From NCBI RefSeq assembly GCF_036711975.1, contig NC_091972.1, forward strand, positions 3,973,001 through 4,037,000: a stretch of 64,000 nt of DNA, given 5' to 3'. Under the pieces are notes generated by a model. That model saw only the letters and a program-made list of their open reading frames with translations, had not been told where the DNA came from and did no database searches. The position numbers and the translations under genes were made by a program. Below are positions 13,101-25,100 of the stretch, piece by piece. Source of the DNA: Onthophagus taurus. Taxonomy: Eukaryota > Arthropoda > Insecta > Coleoptera > Scarabaeidae. Every line of letters starts with the position of its first letter. Positions within the stretch are counted from its first letter, which is position 1.

Positions 13101-16100
13101 AAAACAAATGCAAAAAATAACAGGCTATTGATCGACAACCATCAACTAAGTCCCTTACCTCTGTCAATTGGACTTACACCACTTTCATAATCGATGTTTA
13201 TGATACTTCATTTTAAATGGTACAAAACAGGGGAATTTTTTAAGAAATTAAACACGAACTAGTTGTACACAAAAAATTTACATTAAATTAAGCATGAATT
13301 ACGTAATATTTCATTTTTTTTCAAATCATATGTACTTTTCTAATAGGTATATTTAACCTTTGAAACCCTATAGGGGAAGGTGGGGCTACTTCGTACACGT
13401 TTTACTTATTGGGACATAAAAATGAAATGAGTTATTTTTTTAAATTGACACAGATATGAATGGATAGGTAGTGTATTTGGCTTAAAAATTCGATAGTTAC
13501 GTTTTAAGTATGATGTAGCACTTCAGACTTATAAGCGATTTACCAAAACATGGAAATTGTGCGAATGTACCCCACGCGTGGGGTACATTCGTACATATGG
13601 TGGGGCACATTCATTCGCAGTGGGAAACATTGGTACACAGTAAAAAATAAACACAAAAATCACCGAAAATAATAATTTATTTACTAAAAATGCACTCTTA
13701 GTAAACAGTCATAGTCATATTTGACATATTATATTTATTTGTTAATATACTTATCTCTCAATTCAGACTTTATGAGATGAATTAATAACGACATTACAGT
13801 AATCAGCCTCAAAATCAAATAGAAAACTTAAAATCTAAAAACAAAGCTTAGGCACACATTCGCATTCTAAATAATAAGAACACTTTTATTACAATAATTT
13901 ATATCATATGATATAATCTAGTTAAACTTTTTATGAAAACAAAAACCTAACGACCCTCCGTCTAACGAAAAAAAAAAGCCATCTCCTTATTATGTAAGCA
14001 ACAAATTATTAAAAAAGAAGAAATCAAACTTAAACATTACGCAACTATTGGATATTGTATGGCGAAAAATCTTTTCCAAAGTTAAAAATACGGGCCGTCC
14101 TCGCTGTGGCAGCAGTTTTGGATTTTGGCAGTATAAGAATGATATCTGAAATAAGAACAGATCCTTCATCTTTCGTATTTGGATACACAAAATTCCAAGA
14201 ACCGGCCTTTCCCTGCTTTTTTCTTAAAAATGAGATTTTATATTCTGATGGACTATATTTTTCAACGATTTCTCCAACGTAATGTAAAACTGACTTCTTT
14301 TTATCAAATTTCACTACAACAAAACTCCCTTTCTTAATGTTGTGAATCAAAACAGGTGTTTCTGTTTCTAATTCTTCACAGATGTCTTCAACCGGAGAAG
14401 CAGAACTTTCTCTCAAGCTCATATCAGTGTTAGTCTCACTCTCAGACTCTAAATCCTTCTTTTGTTTTTTTGACTTATCAACTTCGGTCGATACTAATTT
14501 CAGCGCACGTTTCACCTCCTTCACTCTATTTTTTCGTTCTTTCTCAATTTTCTTCGTTTCTTTTGCTCGTGCAATGTCTTCAAGTCTATTTTTTTCAGGT
14601 GTGTCGGTATATATTCTTGATTTGCCAATTTTTCTTTTCTTAGCTGTTGCAGACGTAGTTTTATGTATTTTAGGATAGGGTCGGATCATCTCTGGAGTTA
14701 CTATTCCTAAAGATGTCGATGGTGAAGCCATTGCGTAACTGGACGATGAACAAACTACAGGCAACACAGGAGATGCAGGTGGTGAAGTTTGCGGAGCCTC
14801 TTGAGGCGCAGCTTCATCATTGGTTGCTTCGGCATTAGTCACAGATGGTTCTGGCGCAGAGTCGTTGTGGTACACTTGCACTGGAGCAAAATCTTCGTCG
14901 CTGAAAACAAGTTTGTTGAATGGCCATATACCGGTCTTCTCGAAAGCAGCAGTAATATTCTTACCATTGAAAGACTGAAAATAGGCTAATTTAGCCAGTT
15001 TTGGAATGCTGTAGATGTTAAGAGATTTCCCTGGATGAGACACATGCCAGTCGTTGAATGCAGTTTTCAGCTTTGATTTGAATGGGCCAAAGACTCCAAC
15101 ATCCAACGGTTGGAGACGGTGCGTGGTATGTGGAGGGAATGACAGATAAATAATTCCATTCTCACGTGCATAATTTATTGCATCAATGGTCACGTGGCTT
15201 TCGTGATTGTCACACAGAAGTAAAATTGGGTTTTCTTTTGAGCACACCGTATGTCTCTGCATATGTTTCAGGACATCTAAAAAAATGACTGAGTTAATCC
15301 AACCGCTCTTCGTAGCCACTCCCAAACTTCCTTCTGGTGCACCATCAATGAAATGGTCCTTGTAATGCACCCTTGGAAACACAAATAAAGGTGGGATAGT
15401 ATTTCCGTTTGCGCAAATAAAGCCCCCAAAGGTAACTAGCTCCCCTCTTTCAGCGGACACGAGTTGACCCACTTGTTTTTGAGTTTTTTCAGCTAAAACT
15501 CTGGGCGTATTTAATACTGTGGAAATACCAGACTCGTCAAAATTGTAAATACGATCTCCAGTAAATTTGTGCTTCTGTAAGACTTGTTCCAGGTTCTCAA
15601 AAAATTCGCCAACAGCTGACTTATTAAATCCAAATGACCTAGCTGCACTAGTATTCTCGGGTTTTCGTAAACTTAAATTGGCGTTTCGTTTACGATAGCA
15701 GGCCAACCAATCTTTACCGGCCATTTTGTTTTCATCCCAGCTGGGCGGGTATCGAAAGTTATTCAATTTTGCAAATTGGTAGGAAAGTTTCCTAATTTGT
15801 TCCAGTGTTAAACCGTAGTGCCTCTTGGAACTGATTATGATATACTCATTTAGCATATCTTCTTCTTCTTTGGTAAAAACTTGATTGGCAGTATACTTTG
15901 AGTTAAACAATCGATTAGATGTAGTAGGTTCTCCAGATTTGGCTTTACGAATTTTATTAATACGAGTTTCAAGGGTTGATGGCTTTATACCATATTTATT
16001 TGCAGACTTTCTAGTAGATAGGTTTTTATTTAGGACCTCCTTAATTGCTGATGTCATAGCCTCTTCATCCACTATACCGCTTCTGGTATTCTTCCGTTTG

Positions 16101-19100
16101 TAGTTGCGCACCATCTGAAAAGAATTATGATAAGCTTGCTAATTAGATTAAGATTTCGTAAGGGGTACATTCGTACAGTACGAATGTGCCCCACGTATTA
16201 GTGAACGAACGTACCCCAACCAACATAAAAGTAACATTTTATAACCTAGAAAAAAAACCATTGAGAAGATGGTAAAACTAATGAAAAACACATAAAACCA
16301 ATACATTTTCAGTGATTATGACAAATAACCAAAACATCTGTGACGTTATCACGAGAGTTAAATGAGTTTAAGTTAACAAGAAAAAAATACTTACGGTGAC
16401 GAAAAACACGTTGCGGCTTGCCCCGATGCCGGCGACGCTCGCACTGCCTCTTCACTCCGCGAGCCGAGTGTCCGTAAGTGTGCGCATTACGCACTCAAAG
16501 CTGAATTCTCTAGCACTATCTATAGGCTATATATAGCTAGTGTCCGAAAGTGCCCCGCGAACGAAATAGCCCCCCCTTCCCCTATCATATAACCTATATC
16601 AAAATTGTTCAAAATGAAGATTATATTTGTATAGAATAGTATATTTGTGCATAAAATTATTTTTCTTTATTCTATATTTTTATATGTTCAAAATAAAATA
16701 AATAAAATTCATTTTTAAATTTGAAACTAATAATAACTTATGGTGTAACTTCGCAACTTGGTCATTGACCTTGTTAGAAAGTATCACTAGAACTTTGAGG
16801 AAATCGTTTGCAGATAGAGAAGAAAGTTCTTATAAAGGTCTTATGTAATCAACATTTATCATTTAAAAAGCAACAACCTCTGCTAATAAGCGATTATAAA
16901 CTGAGTCAATCTTTATTTTTATTAATTTAGATAATAATTTTGACCTTCTAAAATTCTCAATTTCAACTGTATCATTTTTATTATTATTTTATATCATCAT
17001 TTTGCATCATTATCCTTGAAAATCCATTTATAACACCAACTCACCTACACATATACATAAACAATACGAAAAAACCTCTCATTTAACGCTACAACAATAC
17101 GTGTCCCAAATATTTACATTATACTCGTATAATTTTCGGTTAATTCTGTTATTAATCGAACAAACAAATTCTATTTTTAACTCTATAGCGATTACTTTTA
17201 ATTTCATTTGACGTCAAAGAATTCGTTAAATTAAACCTTCAGTTGTAACTTTCATTTCCTCATTTAACCGTTTTGTAATAATCCCCAAAATACAATTTCC
17301 GCGTTTTCTTCTGTATAATGACGGGGAGGATTTGTTCACTTTCTCCTTTAAAGTCAAAAGGGTCAATGCTGCGGTCGACGTCCACAGCTGTTATTGACCT
17401 AAACGGCCGTGTATCATGTTTTATTTATTGCGTTTAAACGAGAGGGAAGTTATATATACGTGGCTTAGGCCACGTAATCCATTGAAATTAATGTTATTCT
17501 CTTTTCCATTTATGTAATGGTCACATCAAGGAAGTCGTTTCATTTGAGGTCGTTTAGAAGTAAATTGTTTGTGTGTAAGAAGTAGATTTATAACCAATTT
17601 TTAATGATTTAAACTTTTCCAGATGATTCTAGTATAAATTAATGTTTTAGATGTTTTTGGTGGGAATTTTACCAGAAGCTATTTTTTCTTATATATTTTG
17701 CGTCTTTAATTGAATAAATTAGGTTAAAATGACAAGGATTTTGATGGCGCGTGGAAATTTAGATTGCAGTCACTAATTAAGATAATTATCTCCTTTCGTT
17801 TTCGCAATAACATTTAATTCGAGGCGCCATATTTTAGCATTCTAAACACGATTACTTTTTTTTTATAATTTCAAATTGAGTTGTAACAACAATTTAATTA
17901 TTCATTAATTTGTTTGTGTTGAATTCACGTTTTATTGCAATTAAGTTATTTTGGTTCCACTATAACACTTATTCTATCTTACTTGCAAAACAAAAAATGT
18001 TACTTCAAATCATTATTTGTTTCGTAAATTTTAGTTGTATTATTTTTTAATTTTTCTTCTTTGTTTTTTGTTGCAGATGATGATCAATATGGGCTTCTGC
18101 TGGTTGATTATCCTCACGAAATCCGTTCAACACTTCGTTTTCGGCGATTTAAGAGTCTCCGAACGACAACATCTTAAAGATAAATTTTGGAACTATATGT
18201 TTTATAAATTTATCTTTGTTTTCGGTATCGTTAACGTTCAATACGTCGATGAGGTGCTGTTATGGTGTTCGTGGTTTGCACTGTTAGGGTTTTTACATCT
18301 TTTATGTCAACTTGGAAAAGATAGATTCGAATATGTACGTATATTACATTACATTACATTACATTACATAGAATACATATCGGGTAGGCTGCCAACCAAC
18401 CTTGCACCGCGACCCTAAGGATCTATTGTACCCCGATAGATATCGTTATCAAATTTCACCGTGCAGTCCAATGCTCTTAACGAACATTAATACCTTGCTC
18501 GGCGAAAGGTCATTCAGATCTTTTGAGGAGATAAACTGCGACCCAAAAATCGAGAATCTGATACGGTTAACGGCAGGGCAGTGGCATAAAACATACTCAA
18601 CCGTCTCTGCTTCCTCCGCACATAGTCGGCATTCAACATCGTCGGCTAAACCCAACAAGTTGAGGTGTGCTTTTAATCGGCAGTGCCCAGTAAAAACACC
18701 CATTAGAACTTTTATGCTACTACGGGCAAGTCCTAAAATATTCCCGGGTTTGACAGTGGCGATGTTAACCCTTTGCACTCGTATATATGTCCTTTTGTGA
18801 GTACACTGTACAGGGTGTCCCAATTTCGATGTCCGCATAGGCTATCTCCGAAACTAAAAGAGATAGAAAAAAAGTAGCTTACATGTCATGATCTCGTTTT
18901 TCGAGAAAATGCTAATGCCGAAAACTCCGAACAGCTATCGTCTTTTGTTTTCGTCCTATCGGCAAAAACTGAAAATTATGCGAAAACGACAATCGCGAAT
19001 ATCTCACTTATTATCAAAGATGGAGTATTATAAATAAAACATTATATGGGCAACTTTTTACGAAGAATTCAGTGGCGTAGGTAGAATTTTTTTCCCATTT

Positions 19101-22100
19101 TTTATTTTCGAGATTTTTGACGTAACTTTATTTTTTTAAATGGAAACCATAGTTGGCTATGACCTAAAATAATTTGTTATTTCCTTCTGATAACAAATAT
19201 ATATAGTTTGTGAGGCATATTTCTTATAGTTATTGAATAATTAACAAAAATTCATTTTGTTCTATCTAAACATAATGTATGTATTTAAAAGTTAATGTTG
19301 CTATGGTGATAACCATACATACTATGATGGAACATAATGTATCAAATAATTGCCAAAGTTTGTATTTAAAAATTCGATAACAACTCTGGCATTATGAGCT
19401 GGTATGATGCACCAGCATGTTAGGTGTCAAAGTATAACAAAACTAAATAAAACTTTACAATGAACTTCGAAAATTATGAAAATGTAACATGATGGAATGC
19501 TATATGTTATCAGATAAGAATGCGACGTTAGCCGCGGAATTATATTTCACAAGGTATCCGGAAAGAAGACAACCGCACGTAAGAACCTTCAGCCGGTTAG
19601 CAGAAAATTTAATAGATTTTTGGTCCATCCCCAAACCACGTGCAAAAACATACCAGAATGGCCTGCAAGAGGATGAAGTCAATGTGTTGGCTTCACTTGC
19701 GATAAATCCATCAACATCTTGCAGAGAAATTGAACAAGACGTCTGACCCAAAAACCGCTGCTCCCGAATATGAAAGAAAAATATGTAAACCATACAAAGC
19801 GGGGCTAACTCATTATTTACGTGCCGGAGATGTCAATCTAAGATTAGAATTTTGTAGATGATATTTAGAAAGATTAAATAATCTGCTGTTTGTTCAAAAT
19901 GTCACCTGGACCAATGAAGTCTCTGAGTGTTCAAAGAAGGTTGAGGTTCAATGTATGGTGTGCCCTTTTAGATAATAGAATGTTGGCATATAGTATCTAC
20001 CATAAAAACTTAAACTCAGGTAATACCTCAATATATCAAGGCAGCACATTGTGCCTTTGGTCGACAATTTGCCATTAAATAAGTCTCAAATGATATATTT
20101 TCAATATGACTGAGCACCAGCACATAATGCCAGAGTTGTTAGTGAATTTTTAAATACTACTACAAACTTTGGCAATAATTGGAAACAATGGGCACGTTCA
20201 GCCGGTGTCAACTGTTAAGTTGCTATATTAGCAGTCGCGGCTGAACGATATGCTAAGTCAGCGCTGTTACGCAGCAGTTTAGTAAATATCTCAGCGTAAG
20301 TAATCTGCGCTTAGTTTGTCAACGGTTGTGAAATTCTAGGTTAGGATTAATATTTTTTGTTTCTCCCCTTTAATTTTGAAACTGGCAGAACTGTATAAAA
20401 TGAAATGAGCCTTAAAATCAACATCATCATCCATTATCTCTTCTAATTACACAAAATTTTCAAAAATATTATTGTTGGCCATAGTTTTAGGTTGTGCTGA
20501 ACTGCTAATTCTCAATTGCTTGTTCAGCCGATTTCGTTCCGCTGTATTAAAGCTCATACAACTAGCTGACTGATTTAATTCAACTGTTGACACCTGCTGA
20601 ACGTACCCAATGTTTTCCATCGTGGCATTGTTATCACCATAACAACATTAAGTTTTAAATACATACAATAGTTTTAGAAAGAACAAAACAAATTGATACA
20701 TTATGTTCCATCATAGTATGTATGGTTATCACCATAGCAACATTAACTTTTAAATACATACATTAGTTTTAGATAGAACAAAATGAATTTATGTTAATTA
20801 TTCAATAACTATAAGAAATATACCCCACAAACTATATATATTTGTTATCAGAAGAAAATAACAAATTATTTTAGGTCATAGCCAACTATGGTTTCCGTTT
20901 AAAAAAATAAAGTTATGTCTCAAATCTCGAAAATAAAAGATGGGAAAAAAATTCTACCTACGCCACTGAATTCTTCGTAAAAAGTTGCCCATATAATGTT
21001 TTATTTATAATACTCCATCTTTGATAATAAGTGAGATATTCGCGATTGTCGTTTTCGCAAAATTTTTAGTTTTTGCCGATAGGGCGAAAACAAAAGACGA
21101 TAGCTGTTCGGAGTTTTCGGCATTAGCATTTTCTCGAAAAACGAGATCATGACATGTAAGCTACTTTTTTTCTATCTCTTTTAGTTTCGGAGATAGCCTA
21201 TGTGGACATCGAAATTGGGACACCCTGTACTCGGACTATTATTTTATCTACTTATCTGTCTACTCGGAATTTTTTTTATATGGGATTTTTTTAAATGCGC
21301 TAATATTGCTTAGTAAATACACTTAGTGTAAAAACAAAATAAAAATTTGGGAAAATTAAAAAAAAAATCGCTTAATGTTAAAAACTATGGGATGTTTTTT
21401 AAAAAATATTTTTTTATGCAGATGTTTATTCAAATTAAACACAATAATTTATTACAATTATATCATGAAAAATAACTAAATAAAAAATAATGGCTTATAA
21501 AAATAATAAATCTTGAGGATAGAGAAATACAAATAAAACCTAACATTATCATAATCACTACCATTATCATTAAATAAATTTATACACAATATAAAAAAAT
21601 TACGTTTTATAATGTTGTAGTGTATGGTACCGTTCGAACCAATATGTAGTCCAGGCTTACGAGTGCAAGTGTCACAAATATACCTAGTTTCCCGCCTGCC
21701 GCCTTGTACTTTACGGTTAGAACATACCGCACAGTCTTTTTTCTTCCTATCATTTTGGCGTAAAATATGTAATTTACTATTTAGCCGCTGTTTTGTATCT
21801 ACAGATGATGGTCTGCCAGAAGTTTTGAACCCCTGCCGAAAGTTTCCCGAACAAACTTTAGATGTGTCATTGGCTTTTTGTTTTGGCCCCGTTGTGAAAT
21901 TTTATATAATAAATATGCATTGACACTGGACATTTCGAGTCCCCCGAAAAATAACTTTCGCCACCACTTCAAAGACTTCCTCAGGAAACAGTATGACGCT
22001 GAATAAGAGTCTGCGCGGTCGACACCTCCCATAATTGGCTTATTTACAACTTCTAAGTTACCTCCACGTACTCTTCTGTTGATAGGCTGTGTTCCTGAAA

Positions 22101-25100
22101 TATCCCACGAAGTAAGTGTGGTGACGACCCTTTTATCTTTCCATGCCAATAACATCAAATTAGCTGATCTGCATGCAAATGTGTTATCTTCGGCAAATGT
22201 TGGTTTTTTGATAGAATCAGGTATAAATTTGCGGTTTATTTGTCAAATGAACATTTAGTTTTAACAACTCTTCTACAAGTGGCAAGCTCGTATAGTATCT
22301 ATCGGTGTAAAAATGGTATCCTTTACATCCTGGGTTATTGTTTAATAATTTTTGACAAAGATGGAAAATTATCCTTGTTTTACAGGTAAATCAGGTCTCA
22401 CTAAATCTTCCGATGTCAAGCTTCCGTAGTACGGCAAAATTGAATAAACATACCTGGTGTTAGCATCCGCCATTACATAAATTCTTATCCCCCATTTCGT
22501 AGGCTTGTTAGGGTTGTAAGTTAAAAAACTAATTTTACCCTTTAATCCAACAACAGATTCGTCTACCGATATCTCTCTTGATGGAACAAAATGTTCTTTG
22601 AATTGTTTGTCCAAATAATCTAAATAGTGACTGACTTTCTGAGTTCGAGCCCTAAGAGTTTGGTCATTTGGATCGTTTTCATGCAAGTGGAGCATCCAAA
22701 AAATTTGTAAAAATCGTTCTCTTCTAAATATACTACTAAAAAAAGGTATTTTGGCATTAAACTGTTGTGACCAATACTCATGGATATTAGATACGGTTAT
22801 CGGACCCATATTTAGGACAACCCCAATAAATGCGGTAAACTCTTCTACTGTAATCTACCCACGTGTGCCATGTAGAACGTTTTGACAACCTCTTCTGTGC
22901 TATTTTATGTCTAGCGTAGTTATTTGTTATTGTTCCACTATTTTTATTATTAGCTCATCGGTAAAAAAGAGCTTGAAAAAATCTATGAGTTTTGTACAAG
23001 TATCTGGAATTTGTGGTCCTACCATTTTATCCCCAGAAGTAAATAGAATCCTGTCTGGAACCTGATCGTGGCATGTGACGTCCTGCCATGGACCACAATT
23101 ACCAGGTTGTGTTATATTCTCGTCTTCTACACTGCTGCTTGAACTTGATGGTAAAGGTATGGTTCTCTGTCTTTTAGTAACTATAATATCACTGCCACTA
23201 CTAGAGTCACTTTCTTCACTAATATTATCACTATCCAAACTATCATTTTCAGGCGCGTTTAACATGGTGTGCCGCCTATACGGCGACATACGAGCGTAAC
23301 GGTAAAACGCATCTTGCCGCTCCTACGGCGACATACGAGTGCAAAGGGTTAATAAACACCTTAGCATATCTCTCTTCAGCCCACAGTCCAATCCTATATT
23401 TGGCCATCGCAAATGATACACCAACTGCTGGTTCCGGTCCCACAAACGCTTCAGCGCTGCCATCTCGTGCTAGCTTATCTGCCGCTTCATTGCCAGCAAC
23501 CCCAGAGTGACCCGGGACCCAGATCAGAGAGACTCTGTTATCACAACTCAGTGTGTTTAATGTTCTCTTACAATCATTAACCAGAGCCGACACCGTTTTC
23601 ACGGCTTGCAGCGCCTGGAGAGCGGCTTGACTGTCTGAGAAGATTCGTACTGTCATGTTCTTCACCCCTCTTTCAAGAAGGATTTTAGCACCCATGTCAA
23701 TAGCAAATACTTCCGCCTGGAATACAGTACAGTACGTACCCAGGCTGTGTAGGCTTGCTTAATTCGAGGTGTCTGGCAGTATACTCCTGCTCCTACCCCT
23801 TCAGGCGTTTTTGATCCATCTGTGTACAAGCAAATGTCTGCCCGAACCAGAGAATTTTCATTTTCGATCCAGGACTGCCGCTCAGGCAGTACAATCTGGT
23901 ATCGAGCGTTAATCACTGATAGTGATACCGCCAAATCTGACGGCATTGATAGCACAGTATCAGTGCTTATAATGTCTTCCGCAGCCCATTGGTAGGACAT
24001 GTCGGAACAGTTTTGAGCATATTGCTTAAATTTGTAAATGGTTGTTCTAGCCACTTTCTCTATATGCAAATGCAGAGGAGATAGGCCAAGCAGAACCTCC
24101 ATTGCTAGAGTTGGCGTTGTGCCTATCGCACCAGAGATTGCCAATCCAGCTACACGTTGAATTCGTGAAAGTTTACTGATAACTGAAGTCTGTCGGACTT
24201 TCCTATACCAAGCTGCTGCTCCGTATGTCTTTCAGAGGTAGGACCCCAATTTTTTCCACAAAGACTGCGACAAGTCCACAAGGATAGTCTAGCTTTGTGC
24301 AAAACTCCCTGCAAATGTCCATTCCATGACAGGGTTTTGTCTAGGATTACTCCTAGATATTTGACTTCCTTTGAGAAAGGAATTTCTTCACCTTGGATAG
24401 TTGGGCGGATTAGTCCATCCAACTTTCGCTTCCTGGTGAAGGGCACAACAATTGTCTTTTGCGGGTTTATTGAGAGGTTCTCTCCCTTACACCAAGCGCA
24501 AATGGTATCTAGGGTCACCTGGAGGACTTTAGATATCCTCGGCAAACAGGTTCCTTTGACCATAACGACAATGTCATCAGCATAAGCTTGTATTTCCACA
24601 CCAACGGCTTCGACTATCGCAATCAGATTGTCAACTAGGAGGGACCAAAGCAGGGGAGATAACACCCCTCCCTGCGGGCAGCCACCTCCCGGCCTGAAGC
24701 GTATCGTATCACCGTGGAGTGAAGTAGAAACTATTCTACTATCTAGCATATTGCGGATCCAACCCGCTATAGTTGCTTCCACTCCCCTGTCAAGAGCAGC
24801 TCTATATCCAGAAACGCACAAACCAAGATTTCTTTATCCTGCAGCGTCCTGGATACTCTACCAACTAAGTTGTGTAGAGCCAATTTTGCTGATTTTCCCG
24901 CTCATCATCAGGCTTCCTGGGAAGTAAGTCTGCATGAGAAGCTCCAACGAGGCTCTGCTAGAGTCTATAAAACTACCTTAAGTGAGCCAAGGGGTAGTGC
25001 CGGATCTCTAGCGAGAATCTTGTGAATTCTTGCACTGCTGGGTGTGTCTTTCACTCCCTCACAGAACCTCCTCCAAGACTCTTTTTTTGCCTTACGTATG

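Larger units (their letters stand above)
8898..13187 (-). mobile_element. GQN-family DNA transposon copy 1, with nested insertions
   Basis: The ends read tgaaagtggtgtaagtcca at 8901 and its reverse complement at about 13167-13187. A third inverted copy at 9046-9066 makes a foldback with the left end. Inside lies a minus-strand gene remnant (9197-11880) of the family with the motif D-x-x-x-GQN-[KR]-N. The gene is broken by a foldback element (10729-11779) and a LINE (about 11926-12958). No clear target duplication was found. Confidence 0.6.
13373..16582 (-). mobile_element. Complete pogo/Tigger-like DNA transposon
   Basis: A 3,210-bp element between TA dinucleotides (13371-13372 and 16583-16584). 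Inverted ends are ggggaaggtggggctacttc on the left and, reversed, ggggaagggggggctatttc on the right. It carries one long uninterrupted transposase frame, subterminal palindromic clusters near both ends, and a plausible promoter with a 5' UTR intron. The TA duplication, pogo-type DDE transposase and intact frame suggest a recent insertion into AMFR intron 1, antisense to the host gene. Confidence 0.9.
18811..21227. mobile_element. CAGGGTG-ended mariner-like element with 0.55-kb inverted arms
   Basis: A 2,417-bp element flanked by TA (18809-18810, 21228-21229). Ends are cagggtgtcccaatttcgat and its reverse complement, continuing as arms of about 550 bp (18811-19380 against 20660-21227). The middle holds a broken transposase (19489-20190) interrupted by a 417-bp MITE. 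Similar ends, cagggtggttcaaattcgat, start another element at 62189. Confidence 0.9.
18769..23348 (-). mobile_element. piggyBac transposon inserted in the LINE
   Basis: TTAA lies at 18765-18768 and 23349-23352. Inverted ends are ccctttgcactcgtat on the left and the same sequence reversed on the right. The right end has a further subterminal copy of gcgacatacgag. The body holds a broken minus-strand piggyBac transposase (21624-23289). A 2.4-kb CAGGGTG element (18811-21227) sits 42 bp inside the left end. Confidence 0.92.

Noticed and set aside
14055-16103. Several plus-strand open frames opposite the pogo-like transposase
   Set aside because: They are antisense shadows of the 689-codon frame and have no homology of their own.
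18449-18838. Single 129-aa minus-strand protein
   Set aside because: Its first third runs across the piggyBac end and into the mariner-like element. Only the part left of 18769 is LINE sequence.
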